Of a stretch of 64,000 bases of DNA, positions 10,751 through 20,933 are shown piece by piece (position 1 is the stretch's first letter; each line of letters opens with the position of its first letter). The DNA is from Watersipora subatra. Lineage: Eukaryota > Bryozoa > Gymnolaemata > Cheilostomatida > Watersiporidae. Under the pieces are notes generated by a model, which was not told the origin of the DNA, did not search any database, and was given only the letters and a program-made list of their open reading frames with translations. The translations under genes were made by a program, and so were the position numbers. Where the stretch lies: contig NC_088715.1 in assembly GCF_963576615.1 (NCBI RefSeq), forward strand, positions 64,927,981-64,991,980, written 5' to 3'.

Positions 10751-12010
10751 AGAGTACAATTGACATGATTTTCTGTTTAGGGCAAGTGCACGAGAAGTCT
10801 ACTGAACAAAACATGCACTATATGTTGTATTTATTGACTTTGGGAAGGCTTTTGACACTGTGTTCAGAGTTCGCCTTTAGCAGGTTCTTCAAAGGTTTGG
10901 CAGCACAGATATATTTATTAGCATCATCGATACTCTCCACACAGGCATGCAGGCAAATGTACATGTAGCTATAGTTCTGTCTCTAGTGGCTTTGAAATAA
11001 GCAATGGAGTAAAGCAAGGGTGTGTGTTTGCACCGACACTCTTCTCTTTTTATCTGTCTGCTACGTTTGAAGTTGCTTTCAAGGGCAGCTCGAAGGGGTC
11101 TATATTCAGGCCAGAAAGCAAGCAGATCTGTTTAATGCTGCTGCTTCAAATCAAAGACCAAAAAACAGCAAAACTAGTGAGAGATCTTCTTTTTGCAGGC
11201 GATAGTGCCCTGGTAGCTCACCAACCTGTTGTTATACAATCTCTAGTCAACAGATTCACGGTGACTGTAAGACAGTTTAGCCTAAAACTCAATATTAAGA
11301 AAGTAGAATGTGTCTTTCAGCCGCCAAAGTTTCTCAGTGAAATAATCCAACATAGCTTAGTTACCATAAATGACAAACCTTTGGAACAGTGTAAATCTTT
11401 CAAGTACCTTAGAAGCATTGTAGCTGACAATGCTAGGCTAGATAATAAAATCTCATTGAGACTGGGAAATGCGAGTGCAGTGTATGGAAACTTGAGGTCT
11501 AGACTCTGGAACAACCACCATGTACCAATCAAGGTTAAGTGCCAGGTTTATCGAGCTACTGCGCTGGCTGCCTTACTGTATGGTGCTGAGACATGGGCTG
11601 TATACAGTATGCAATCTGCAAGGCTGCAGGTATATGTGATGTGACATCTTTGATTATTCATGGGTATCTCATGGAGGGACAAAATAACCAATGCTTAGGC
11701 ATTGAGAAGAGCAGACATAACACCACTTAAGTCCGTTCTAATACAGATAAATCTTAGATGGCTTAGACTTGGCGAGAGAATAGATCATTAGCGCTTGCCT
11801 CAACAACTTCTCTATTCTCAGCTTTGTAAAGAAGAGTGTAACCAGGGGAGGCCAAGGTTGCAATTAAAAGACATCGTAAAGCAAAATATGAAGAAGCTGG
11901 ATATGGACAGCAATAGTTGGCAAGAGCTAAGAATAAAAATGGTTAGAGATGTTTGATTAGACCAAAATGAGGGCAGCCATTGTCGCACCGATAGACTGCT
12001 ATGATGATGA
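10751..12010 (+). pseudogene. 5'-truncated LINE reverse transcriptase relic
   Basis: The fragment covers the reverse-transcriptase palm and thumb of a non-LTR element. LLTLGRLLTL near 10840 (decayed FGKAFD region) is followed in another frame by GVKQGCVFAPTLFSFYLSA (near 11010-11065). Next come the catalytic box as LLFAGDSAL, with Gly in place of the first Asp, and SLKLNIKKVEC, FKYLRSIVADNARLD and ALLYGAETWAVYS. Beyond the stop at 11644 another frame carries the usual C-terminal segment (INLRWLRLGERI, GRPRLQLKDIVK) to about 11960. The lost catalytic Asp and frame changes make it inactive. Clade unassigned; it differs from the R4-like elements further right. Confidence 0.8.
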
Positions 12011-12144
12011 GCAATGAGAAAAAGTTAAAAATTGAAATTATGTAGAAATGTTACTTGCCATTTAAACAGCTGGCATTTATATTGAAAAAAATTGTATGTG
12101 TCTCGTTAGTGTATGGTGGCTGATTGCGGCCATTTAAAAACCAC

Positions 12145-12208
12145 GTGTTCGCAACCCGAGATTATGAAAACCTCGCCCGAAGTTTTCATAATCTCGGGTC
12201 GCGAACAC
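12145..12208. repeat. Hairpin-forming inverted repeat (27-bp arms)
   Basis: Arms 12145-12171 and 12182-12208 are complementary with one mismatch, around a 10-base loop. The arm starts GTGTTCGC and contains CCCGAGATTATG. It is followed by a short GTCGGGTAGAYGT tandem repeat at 12224-12281. It may be a foldback MITE; target duplications are not evident. Confidence 0.7.
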
Positions 12209-12842
12209 AGGGTTTCTAAGAAAGAGCGACGTCGGGTAGATGTCGGGTAGACGTCGACTCGATGTTGGGTAGACATCGGGCTGTATGGCTCACCCTTGTT
12301 TTCTTACCTTCATTTTGCTAAATAATATATTATTGGTAACTTAAAACTACTCAATGACCAATGACATTCGTTATTTAATATTGGTATTTTCTGTTTGAAA
12401 AAGCAGTATATATGGCTGTCAGAAATTGTCACTTTATGCTAAAACTAATAACATATTTATTAGTTGTCAATGGCAGGGCTCTTCACAGAATTTTTAGATT
12501 GTATGGGTAGGCGTTAATAGAAAAAATATAATTACTTGGTACATGTGGGTGGGTATTAAATACCCATGAAAATGTACACTAAATAAAACGTCCCATCATA
12601 CTTTACATTTTCATTTTTTCTTTTATTATAATTATTTATTAATAATATAATATGACAGAATAGTTTGATATAATATAGCCTTGGTCCGGTATTATTTGGC
12701 TGTAGTTATGAAAGGTTTTCTAGAACAGTCAGCTACCCACAGACTGACTGCTAAATCACCGAAATTAAACTTGTGTGGCTTTTGTATGCCTTTCGTAGTT
12801 TATTTTCTTTTATCTGCTTAATTACTGTATTTACTGTTCTAG

Positions 12843-13780
12843 GAGGCTCTTCTAGATCTGCTGCTGATGTAACTTTATCTACTGTTCCACCAGGCTCTTC
12901 CAGATCTTCTGCTGATGTAACTTTATCTACTGTTCCAAGGAGGCTCTTCCAGATCTTCTGCTGATGTAACTTTATCTACTGTTCCACCAGACTCTTCCAG
13001 ATCTTCTGATGATGTAACTTTATCTACTTTTCTAGAAGGCTCTTCCAGATCTTCTGCTGATGTAATTTTATCTACTGTTCCAAAAGACTTTTCTAGATCT
13101 TCTGCTGAGGTAATTCTACCCACTGTTCCAGGAAGCTCTTCCAGATCTTCTGATGATGTAACGTTATCCATTGTTCCAGAAGGCTCTTCCAGATCTTCTG
13201 CTGATGTAATTTTATCTACTGTTCCAAGAAGCTTTTCTAGATCTTCTGCTGATGTAAATCTACCCATTGTTCCAGGAGGCTCTTCTAGATCTTCTGATGA
13301 TGTAACTTTATCCACTGTTCCAGAAGGCTCTTCCAGATCTTTTGCTGATGTAACTTTATCTACTGTTCCACCAGACTCTTCCAGATCTTCTGATGATGTA
13401 ACTTTATCTACTTTTCTAGAAGGCTCTTCCAGATCTTCTGCTGATGTAATTTTATCTACTGTTCCAAAAGACTTTTCTAGATCTTCTGCTGAGGTAATTC
13501 TACCCACTGTTCCAGGAAGCTCTTCCAGATCTTCTGATGATGTAACGTTATCCATTGTTCCAGAAGGCTCTTCCAGATCTTCTGCTGATGTAATTTTATC
13601 TACTGTTCCAAGAGGCTTTTCTAGATCTTCTGCTAATGTAACTCTATTCACTGTTCCAGAAGGCTCTTCCAGATCTTCTGATGATGTAACTTTATCCACT
13701 GTTCCAGAAGACTCTTCCAGATCTTCTGATGATGTAACTTTATCCACTGTTCCAGGAGACTCTTCCTGATTTTCTGGAAG
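12843..13780. repeat. 48-bp minisatellite with 384-bp higher-order repeat
   Basis: About 19 tandem copies of a 48-bp unit (GGCTCTTCCAGATCTTCTGC and following). A block starting ACTCTTCCAG recurs exactly 384 bp apart (12991 and 13375), so eight units form a higher-order repeat. The minus strand is open across almost the whole array. Confidence 0.9.
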
Positions 13781-13810
13781 ATCTTCTTCTTTGTCTCTGA
13801 ACCTGCTCAA
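12923..13810 (-). CDS. Candidate coding exon: acidic 16-residue tandem repeats
   Basis: The minus-strand frame encodes about 18 copies of a 16-residue unit with consensus EDLEEPSGTVDKVTSA, after a short lead-in SRFRDKEEDLPENQEES. It is acidic and rich in Ser, Thr and Val, with no Cys and no membrane segment, so it would be a disordered, heavily phosphorylatable region. No ATG begins it: the frame runs back to a TGA near 13838, so if real it is an internal exon. A one-base insertion near 12934 throws the last two repeats (12843-12933) out of frame. Unit length divisible by three and absence of stops support coding, but the copies are not independent, so a non-coding minisatellite is an equal possibility. 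I recognise no family. Confidence 0.35.
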   Translation of the reverse strand: MSRFRDKEEDLPENQEESPGTVDKVTSSEDLEESSGTVDKVTSSEDLEEPSGTVNRVTLAEDLEKPLGTVDKITSAEDLEEPSGTMDNVTSSEDLEELPGTVGRITSAEDLEKSFGTVDKITSAEDLEEPSRKVDKVTSSEDLEESGGTVDKVTSAKDLEEPSGTVDKVTSSEDLEEPPGTMGRFTSAEDLEKLLGTVDKITSAEDLEEPSGTMDNVTSSEDLEELPGTVGRITSAEDLEKSFGTVDKITSAEDLEEPSRKVDKVTSSEDLEESGGTVDKVTSAEDLEEPPWNSR

Positions 13811-13839
13811 CCCATATGTGTTTGCTACTCTATTTCATG

Positions 13840-14390
13840 TGCTTCCACATAGATATTTTGGCATATGTTTCAATGAAAGACGAAAAAAGTAAATTAATTA
13901 GCTGGTATATGCCTGCCAGAAAAGGGAGTAAGCCATATAAAAATTTATTGGTATAGAAAGAAATCAATTGTTGTTATTGAGTTTACCTGAAGCGAATAGT
14001 GCGTTACTTGTTAAGGAGCAACAAAAATTTTACTGGTTGTGGTGTTATTTTACAGATATTCTAAGAAGCTTCTCTGGCTAGACGTGGGACATTCAAATAA
14101 TGATCCTAAATATGTAGCTTACAACTTTACCCAATACATCAACTGTATCAAAGGTAGTAAACAATAGAATTGGTTCCTAATGCTGTGAGTTGAACAGAAC
14201 TAGTTGAAATCAATTACCAAGTGCACACTGACAGCAGATTGTGTGATCTTTATGTAGTCACTCCAGCAGCTATGGTTGATTGTCTAAGTAGATTGCTTGA
14301 ATTTCTCAGTAGCACAATGTTTTACAAAAAATACTTTAAAACCTATTACCGTTTTACAAATTTCATTTGTAATAGTCACTTGAAAACAAT
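13840..14390. other. No feature seen
   Basis: AT-rich sequence without coding signals or repeats that I can support. Confidence 0.35.
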
Positions 14391-14399
14391 GAAAATTCC

Positions 14400-14762
14400 A
14401 CTGTCATACAGCCCACGACCAAAGAGATATTGGAAAAAAGAAAGGGTACTGATGGTTGAGAAATGCAATATTAGTAGTCAAATGGCACTGCAGTGCAATA
14501 GGATAACTGCAATGGTAGCTGTAATGTACTGGGTGTGGGTGTTATTATATACAACAAACAGCAATAATGAAAGGAAAAGATTATATGTTTTTATCTCTCC
14601 TCCTGCATTATTGCTATTTGTTGTATATAATAACACCCACACCCAGTACATTACAGCTACCATTGCAGTTATCCTATTGCACTGCAGTGCCATTTTACTA
14701 CTAATATTGCATTTCTGAACCATCAGTACCCTTTATTTTTTCCAATATCTCTTTGGTCGTCT
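14400..14762. mobile_element. M1 repeat, head-to-head palindrome of two copies
   Basis: Two inverted copies of one sequence (arms about 14416-14572 and 14607-14760) face each other across a 35-bp centre. Each arm runs from CCCACGACCAAAGAGATATT through GGGTGTGGGTGTTATTATAT. The same sequence occurs singly at 14776-15485, 29905-30890 and 41470-42455. I call the family M1. No transposase was found, so it is probably non-autonomous. Open frames in the arms are by-products of the palindrome. Confidence 0.75.
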
Positions 14763-14775
14763 AGAAATTCTAGAA

Positions 14776-15485
14776 ATTTCACTGTCATACAGCCCACGAC
14801 CAAAGAGATATTAGATAAAAGAAAGGGTACTGAAGGTTGAGAAATGCAATATTAGTAGTCAAATAGCAATAATGAAAGGAAAAGATTATATGTTTACATC
14901 TCTCCCCTGCAATAGGAGAAATGCAATATTAGCCAATATTAGAAGTAAAATGCACTGATATTATTAGAATAACCAATATTATTAATATAGTAATATTATA
15001 AAACCAATACACAATTTTGTTTACATTTAAAAACATCATAGTTTTTATAATCTCATAAGTATAATAATGCAAAAAAATGCGTGCATTTCGCACGCAAAGT
15101 CGTGCGAAATGCGCACGACTTCATTATTCTATTCTCTGTCTCTCGGCGTTTCAAATTCCGATCTTAACTTTTATTAAACCAAGCTTTTTAAGCGATTTTC
15201 GTCCAAATTAATCTGTTTATTTGTGTATAATCCGATCAGATGGGTAAGTTTTAAGATCATGCCGACGGTTTACAAAGACTTGGTAACATATTGTAAATAG
15301 GCTTAAATGTGTTTTGTATTGTTATTATACTTTAATGACTCTACAAAGCGATGGTGAAATTTGTTGATGAAATTTCGAGACAAGGGTTCGTCTCATTGTT
15401 GATGATTAATTTTCGTAAGTTGTGTGCACATGCATTTATCATAAAAACTCTCAAACGTTCGCTCCACTCGTTTTGTCGTGGGAAT
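14776..15485 (+). mobile_element. M1 repeat copy with internal deletion
   Basis: Begins TTTCACTGTCATACAGCCC and ends with GTCGTGGGAATATT. It matches, as reverse complement, the copies at 29905-30890 and 41470-42455 over both end regions, but is about 270 bp shorter. CCCACGAC near one end and GTCGTGGG near the other are inverted. A 15-bp hairpin (GCATTTCGCACG / CGTGCGAAATGC, 15079-15112) is specific to this copy. Confidence 0.7.
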
Positions 15486-16250
15486 ATTAAATATTAAATA
15501 AATAGTAAATTAAATATTGTTACAGCAGAGCGCTTTGACTAAAGTCGTAGCGATAAGCCTCCTCGTCACCACAGTCGTAGGACCAAGCCTTCAAAACACC
15601 GGGAAAAGCTCGGACACCATTAAGAAACTCAGTCTACAGAGAAAAGGCAAAGAAGACCGCGAAAGAGAAACCAAGCATAGAACTAAGGAAAAGGGACGGA
15701 GCCCAAAATGAAAGTAAAAGTAGAAAAGGAAAAATATTCAATCGTTTTGGCGCAACTGTACACGGACTCTCTCTGCATGCTTTGAATGTAGTTCATTGTC
15801 TGTCATGTATGAAAATTTATATATTTATTCAGTAGATATATATTTCATTGGCCGTTAACACTTGGTGCTGTTGTTTGACTGCCTTGTGAAGAGTAAAGGA
15901 AACTAGCAGTTTCATTTACAAAAATAAGTAGGTAAAAAATGAAAATTGTTTATTTAACAAACAAGTTTCATGTGCTAGTTGACAGCAAAAGTGACAGACT
16001 AGAGAGTAACATGAATTATTAGTGATTAGCTTTAGTCAATTGGTATCATTAGCATAGACAACATGTTTAATCCTTCTCTATAATTGTAATCAAACAGAAA
16101 AAATCTTAAAACTAAAATATCGATCCCAATTTGGTAAATAGGCAGTAACAAATCTTCTAGTTAAATTTTTATTCTTTTAATTAGTTAGTTTTGCTGCAGG
16201 TGCTTTTTGTGAGGCCTGAAAATTGTAAAAAAGATTTCTTTATGTACAGT
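15486..16250. other. No supported gene; short open frame at 15517-15711
   Basis: A 64-codon frame (15517-15711) has no ATG and a hydrophobic then highly charged composition (RKGKEDRERETKHRTKEK). I see no splice-site context or family match. The rest is AT-rich. Confidence 0.3.
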
Positions 16251-16253
16251 AAC

Positions 16254-16380
16254 TAGGTGAATGTCCTGTCTTGCACAGGTAATAAAAACAGCTTATAAAC
16301 ATTGCATTACATACTATACACTACCTGTATCTGTTTATAAGCTATTTTTATTACCATTGAAAAGCCGAGAATTCACCTGG
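16254..16380. repeat. Foldback element with 24-bp inverted repeats
   Basis: Inner arms 16278-16301 and 16332-16355 (GGTAATAAAAACAGCTTATA and its complement) are 24 bp with one mismatch around a 30-bp loop. An outer pair AGGTGAAT/ATTCACCT (near 16255 and 16370) extends the symmetry. Probable MITE-like foldback repeat. Confidence 0.65.
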
Positions 16381-16472
16381 TGAGGTCACCTGGTAATTGT
16401 TAGATTTGACGCAATGTCATTGTGAGTATTCTAACTGATGTAAAGAATACAGTATCTTTACTATTACTAATC

Positions 16473-16645
16473 ACTAAGCTCAGTTGAACGTGTAGTCTGA
16501 TAGGTAAGCTCGCTGCCTCTAGAACTAAAAGTGCTGACATCAAATCCAATACAAAGAGCATTTTTCATTCCTAAAACTTTATCGCTGTAACTGGACACAG
16601 AAACGACAGACAAACAAACAAAAGACAAACATTGTGGTTGATATA
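16473..16645 (+). mobile_element. tRNA-derived SINE
   Basis: A box-like AAGCTCAGTTGAAC (16476-16489) and B box-like GACATCAAATCC (near 16536-16547) precede a body ending in ACAGACAAACAAACAAAAGA. Layout and tail resemble the SINE at 5981-6120, but the two have diverged strongly. Confidence 0.55.
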
Positions 16646-17700
16646 TTATAGATGACAACTTCAATAAAGATGTTCCTATATGAGTATAATTACACACTTG
16701 GGAGTAAAAGCTAAAGATATGAAAAGCCAAACAGAAAATTTATTAATTTAATCTAATTGAGCGAGTTGGATCCCTGATACATCCAACTTGTAGTATAATG
16801 CAGTTTATTTTGTACAACTTATAGAAAACATACAAATTATGCCCTATATACAAACATACAAAAACATAAATCCTTATGGAAAAGATTTAAATCATCCAAT
16901 GTTAATAAGATATGTTATGACTAATGATCCTCAAGTAGACAAAAAACCTTATTATTCATCAGGTTTATTCAATACGTAACCTTGTCAGCAAATAATTCAA
17001 TAATAAGTCAATAAAGAATAAGATAATCTGCAACTAATATCACCAACTGCTAAGATTATTAATTGATATCTTGTTATGATAGTTGAGTAAACAAACAAGT
17101 TGTTTTACATAAATTCTCTGAAAGACACTATTTAAATATCACTCTTGTTACTAGGCGCCTTGCAAAAGGTAGCTGTGAAAAGAAAGAGATAATGGTTTAT
17201 TACAAAAAGTAGCACCATGTAAATTACTATATCAAACAATCTCAACAAAAATAGACTAAAAATAATTTACAAACTAAAACTGTCATTACTGAAAGCACCC
17301 AACTATCCCAACGACAAGCAAGTGTTTAACAAGAGAAAACGAAAGTTTGGTGCAAACTTCTTTAATCATATTGGAAACCGATAAATAATGGCTGTGCGGT
17401 GTTATGGGTGGATGTGGAGAAATTATGTTATGCATAACTAATCTGAATCTACTACAACATCAGTGCTGAAATTGCTTTGTCATTTTATTCTATTTTTACT
17501 GTTCAGTTTGTACACTTTTGCTTAGTTTGTGTAAACTTATTTGATTGTTACTGGTTCATGTGGGGAAGGTGCAAAGCAATTGCAAGCTATACTGGTATTT
17601 ACCAGTAAAATATACTTCTTTATTCTATAATTCTAACAATTAGAATAAACAACTAACAAATCTCTATAACAATAATATTAAGGACAAAAGGTTAGAATAG
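16646..17700. other. No feature seen
   Basis: AT-rich DNA without open frames or tandem repeats that I can support. Confidence 0.35.
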
Positions 17701-17722
17701 CTAATAAAAGTTACATCCTTAC

Positions 17723-17929
17723 TTGAACAGTCGTCAATGTTTGCTTGCTCAGTGTTGTATGGCTGTGAGTTTTGACAGTCAAACAAGAGTTGTGAGTCTA
17801 TAGGTAAAGAGTTTCGGCAATTGAGATAGTGGCGTGGATGAGGCTTGGCTGATAAAGGAGAATAAGGCTCTATAGGCAAAAGAGAAAGAGGCTCATCAGC
17901 AGGCGGAGATGAGAGCGCGTAAGCAGGCC
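17723..17929 (-). CDS. Candidate phase 1-1 exon, proline-rich, unknown function
   Basis: On the minus strand a strong pyrimidine tract (CCTCTCTCTTTCCCAAG) ends at an AG directly before 17929, and a donor-like GTAAGG follows 17723. The 207 nt between them are open in one frame with phase 1 at both ends. They encode 69 residues including SPPADEPLSLLPIEPYSP, AKPHPRHYLNCRNSLP and NIDDCSS. The three cysteines and many prolines suggest an extracellular linker or a cytoplasmic tail; no domain is recognised. No partner exon was found nearby. The acidic repeat frame at 12923-13810 is on the same strand, but a link is speculation. Confidence 0.3.
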
Positions 17930-19005
17930 CTTGGGAAAGAGAGAGGCTGAGTCATTGGATCTGTTCTCTTTAACACATACCTGGCCTGTGGGACGGCTAG
18001 TCTGTGGCAGTAGGTTGAGCGTTAAAGTTAAATGTTTTATGTCAAGCGTAGGAGAGAATTTTTGTTTGCGTAAGTCTTCAGCTGGTGCACGTGATGTAGA
18101 CATGTATTGGGGAGCTTGTCACATACTCCTGGTATCTAGGTCGAGTTTGACAGGAGTGGCAGATATGTATATGTGTACTCATTTGATTCGTCTCTAATGT
18201 TTCTCTGGTGATTATCTAGTGATGGTGGCTGGTAGGTTTAATTGCTTTGACATCCCTTTGGCATGTTCTCCATCTGGTGTTGACGCAATTTCTATGATTG
18301 ATCTCTCCAATTTTGGAGTTTCTAATTTGTTTTGGACATTTTCTAAGTATTGGATCTTTTGACGCCTTTGGGCTTTTTGCTGCTTGTATGTATTATATGC
18401 TTATCCTGTGGTCTTGCTGCACCCCCTGTTGGTATGTTGTTTTCGCAACAATTCCATACAACTTTATCACTAAAACTAATGAGATGAAATTTATAAAATA
18501 TCTCTAAAATTGTTGGTGGAAAGCCTCTTCTTTGCAATCTGCTGTTTTACCAATATTAGCTTGAGACACTAAGAATTGGCCGACCATTATACAGATTCAA
18601 AAAGATCACTTCGAAAACTTGGAAAAGCCTAAAAAGTTTTTGGCAAATTTATTCAGTCTTATACGGTTAAGATTCTAGAGAGGCGATTGGTTAGAAAACT
18701 GAACCGGGATATCATTGGAAAAGACCTCGAAGTCTTAAGTCAGTTTGGCTAAATCTGGTTCTACAACTGGTTCTGGTTTCACAACTGGTTTTTACTAATT
18801 AGCTAAGCCTTTAGGCTGCATTGGTAAGTCATACTAATTTAGCATCCTAAAATCGTTAGTCTTTGTTTTCGTGTGTCTTTAGTAGAATAAGCATTAAAAA
18901 TAAAAAAGAGCTAGTCAGTTGAACACTATATACATTGTACAAAGGCTCTGCCTAATTATTCCAAAAAAGGGAGATGAACGACTGACTGTCATATTTACTC
19001 TACAT
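17930..19005. other. No feature seen
   Basis: Mixed-composition DNA; short open frames here (17931-18197, 18298-18507) lack motifs and splice context. Confidence 0.3.
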
Positions 19006-19009
19006 CGAT

Positions 19010-19400
19010 AAGAAGACGGAGAGATTGGAAGAGAGTGAGAGAGAGCAAAAACAGGAAAACAGAAGGAATGAAAGAATGACAAGGAGAGGAAAAAAAATAA
19101 TGAGTGAACTTGGAGAAAGAGCGAAAAGGAAGAGTGAGGAAAAAGGGTTATATGTTTTTAGTTTATGTAGAAGAGGGTCTCTCCCTCTGCATCAGCTTAT
19201 GTACTAATCTATTACGGATCTTATTGATTTCATCAACTTTCCACAACTGCCATCACCTCAGATCTCAAATGTGGCCTAGACTCGCACAACTTTGATCATT
19301 CAACAAAAAGAAGATAAAGAGGAAGCAGAAGGAAAAAAAGAGTGAAAGAGCAGAAAAAAGGAAGAGAGAAGAAAAGCAAAAGAGTTTAAGAGAAAACTTA
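19010..19400. repeat. Purine-rich (GA/A) low-complexity tract
   Basis: The plus strand is strongly purine-biased in two blocks (19015-19145 and 19305-19400), rich in GAAAGA and GAGAGA motifs. Short charged open frames here are composition artefacts. Confidence 0.6.
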
Positions 19401-20570
19401 CATATTTATTTTACAAACTCCTCTGTGTCTCTCATTCTATCACTTTGGATGTCAGAGAGACAAAAAATATAAAGAAATGTGTGAGTTGGAGAGTGTTAAA
19501 CTTGCTGTTAAAAATCTGCTCATATATTGTGCATGTTTATCACCAGAATCTACATAGTAAAACCTTGAGTGTGCAAGCAGTAGATGTCCTAGTTAAGAAA
19601 GTTTCTCTATGGGTAAAACTAAAACCTAAACATAAACGTGTTTAGATAAAGTGCCAGGTGGTTCAATGAAAAGTTTATTAAAATCTTTCTATTTATGTTA
19701 AAGTTTTAGTCAATGGGACATTTAGCTGTCTAACTCCATAACTCAAGGTAATAACTGAAATGTGAGATGATGAAAGTATTATATATTTGTTTTATGACGT
19801 TACTGGGTAAAATTTATCAACATTTGACAACTTAGGTTGACCCAGATAGCAAGTTTGTTGTTAAGATCTATATGAGAATTCTAAGCTAAATTAACTCACT
19901 GTCTGGAAGCGCGTTTAGAAATAATATATGACGCTGATACGGTTGTAGTAAAGAAGCAGTAGTGGCAGCAGCATCAACGGCAGTATTAGTAATAATAGTA
20001 GTAAAAGTAATGGTAGCATTAGTTGTAGCACTTGACATTAATTGGCTGTTAAACACAAAGTTGCTGAGCAGACCTATCTGCTATGAGGACTCTATGGGTA
20101 AATGAGACCATCGAATAGTTGAACAAAAATAACGAGTCAGGTGGTGATGATCAACTTTGACTAGATTTTTAAACTAAAACAAATTAGAATGTAAGTATAC
20201 CATTCATGTGAAAGCAACATTTTCTCCCATGTGCTGACGTTAGGATAAGGAAAAATGTAACAAAATACCAAAAACATTATTAAAAATAGTTTTGTCAAAT
20301 GATGGCTCATCAGACATCTTCATATTATTATAAATGGCTATTCCATAAGATGAATAAGGAAGGAGAGTTAGTAAAATGGTCCCTATGATCTGTGAATCAA
20401 GTAAATATTTGTGAACTCTGCCTCTAACAAGGAACCTTTCTAAAATGTGTCTGGCAGATGTTTCAATTGCCTATGTTAGGCTAACAAACACCAATAATTG
20501 ATAGTTCACACATTGAACTCTTCACATCTCTGATCATTGTGAGTCAGACAGGGAAACATGTTGGGCAAAA
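19401..20570. other. No gene seen; short AGT-type triplet run near 19945-20030
   Basis: A degenerate trinucleotide run (AGTAGTGGCAGCAGCATC and similar) is the only patterned sequence. Otherwise AT-rich. Confidence 0.35.
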
Positions 20571-20574
20571 GGAA

Positions 20575-20700
20575 CTACCGCATTTCCAAAAATACCCTGC
20601 CCAATAGCAGCTAAGAGTAACATTTAGCCGAATAGCAGCTAAGAGTAACATTTAGCCCAATAGCAGATAGGAGTTACATTTAGGCAAACTTACAAAATAT
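20575..20700. repeat. Small tandem repeat, about 29 bp, three copies
   Basis: Three near-identical copies of AATAGCAGCTAAGAGTAACA plus nine bases. The blocks at 20445-20500 and 20700-20760 (GGCAGATGTTYCAATTG) on either side are also similar to each other. Confidence 0.65.
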
Positions 20701-20933
20701 AACAGGCAGATGTTCCAATTGGTCATGTTAAGCTAAAAAACATTCATGATTTGTGGTTTATGCGTTAAACTCTTATCATCTCAATGAAGTTGACCTATGG
20801 CAGAAGTCATTTAGCTAACATTTAACTAATAGTCAACACAGAATATAATTTGCTGCTGTGTGGTGAACAGTGATCAAGCAAAGTTTAGATCGAGTAAAAA
20901 TCTTACAGCCGTGAGAATAACAAGGCAAACGAG

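Noticed and set aside
14221-14723. Open frames on both strands of the M1 palindrome
   Set aside because: Frames on the two strands give nearly the same peptide because the DNA is an inverted repeat; no ATG context or family.
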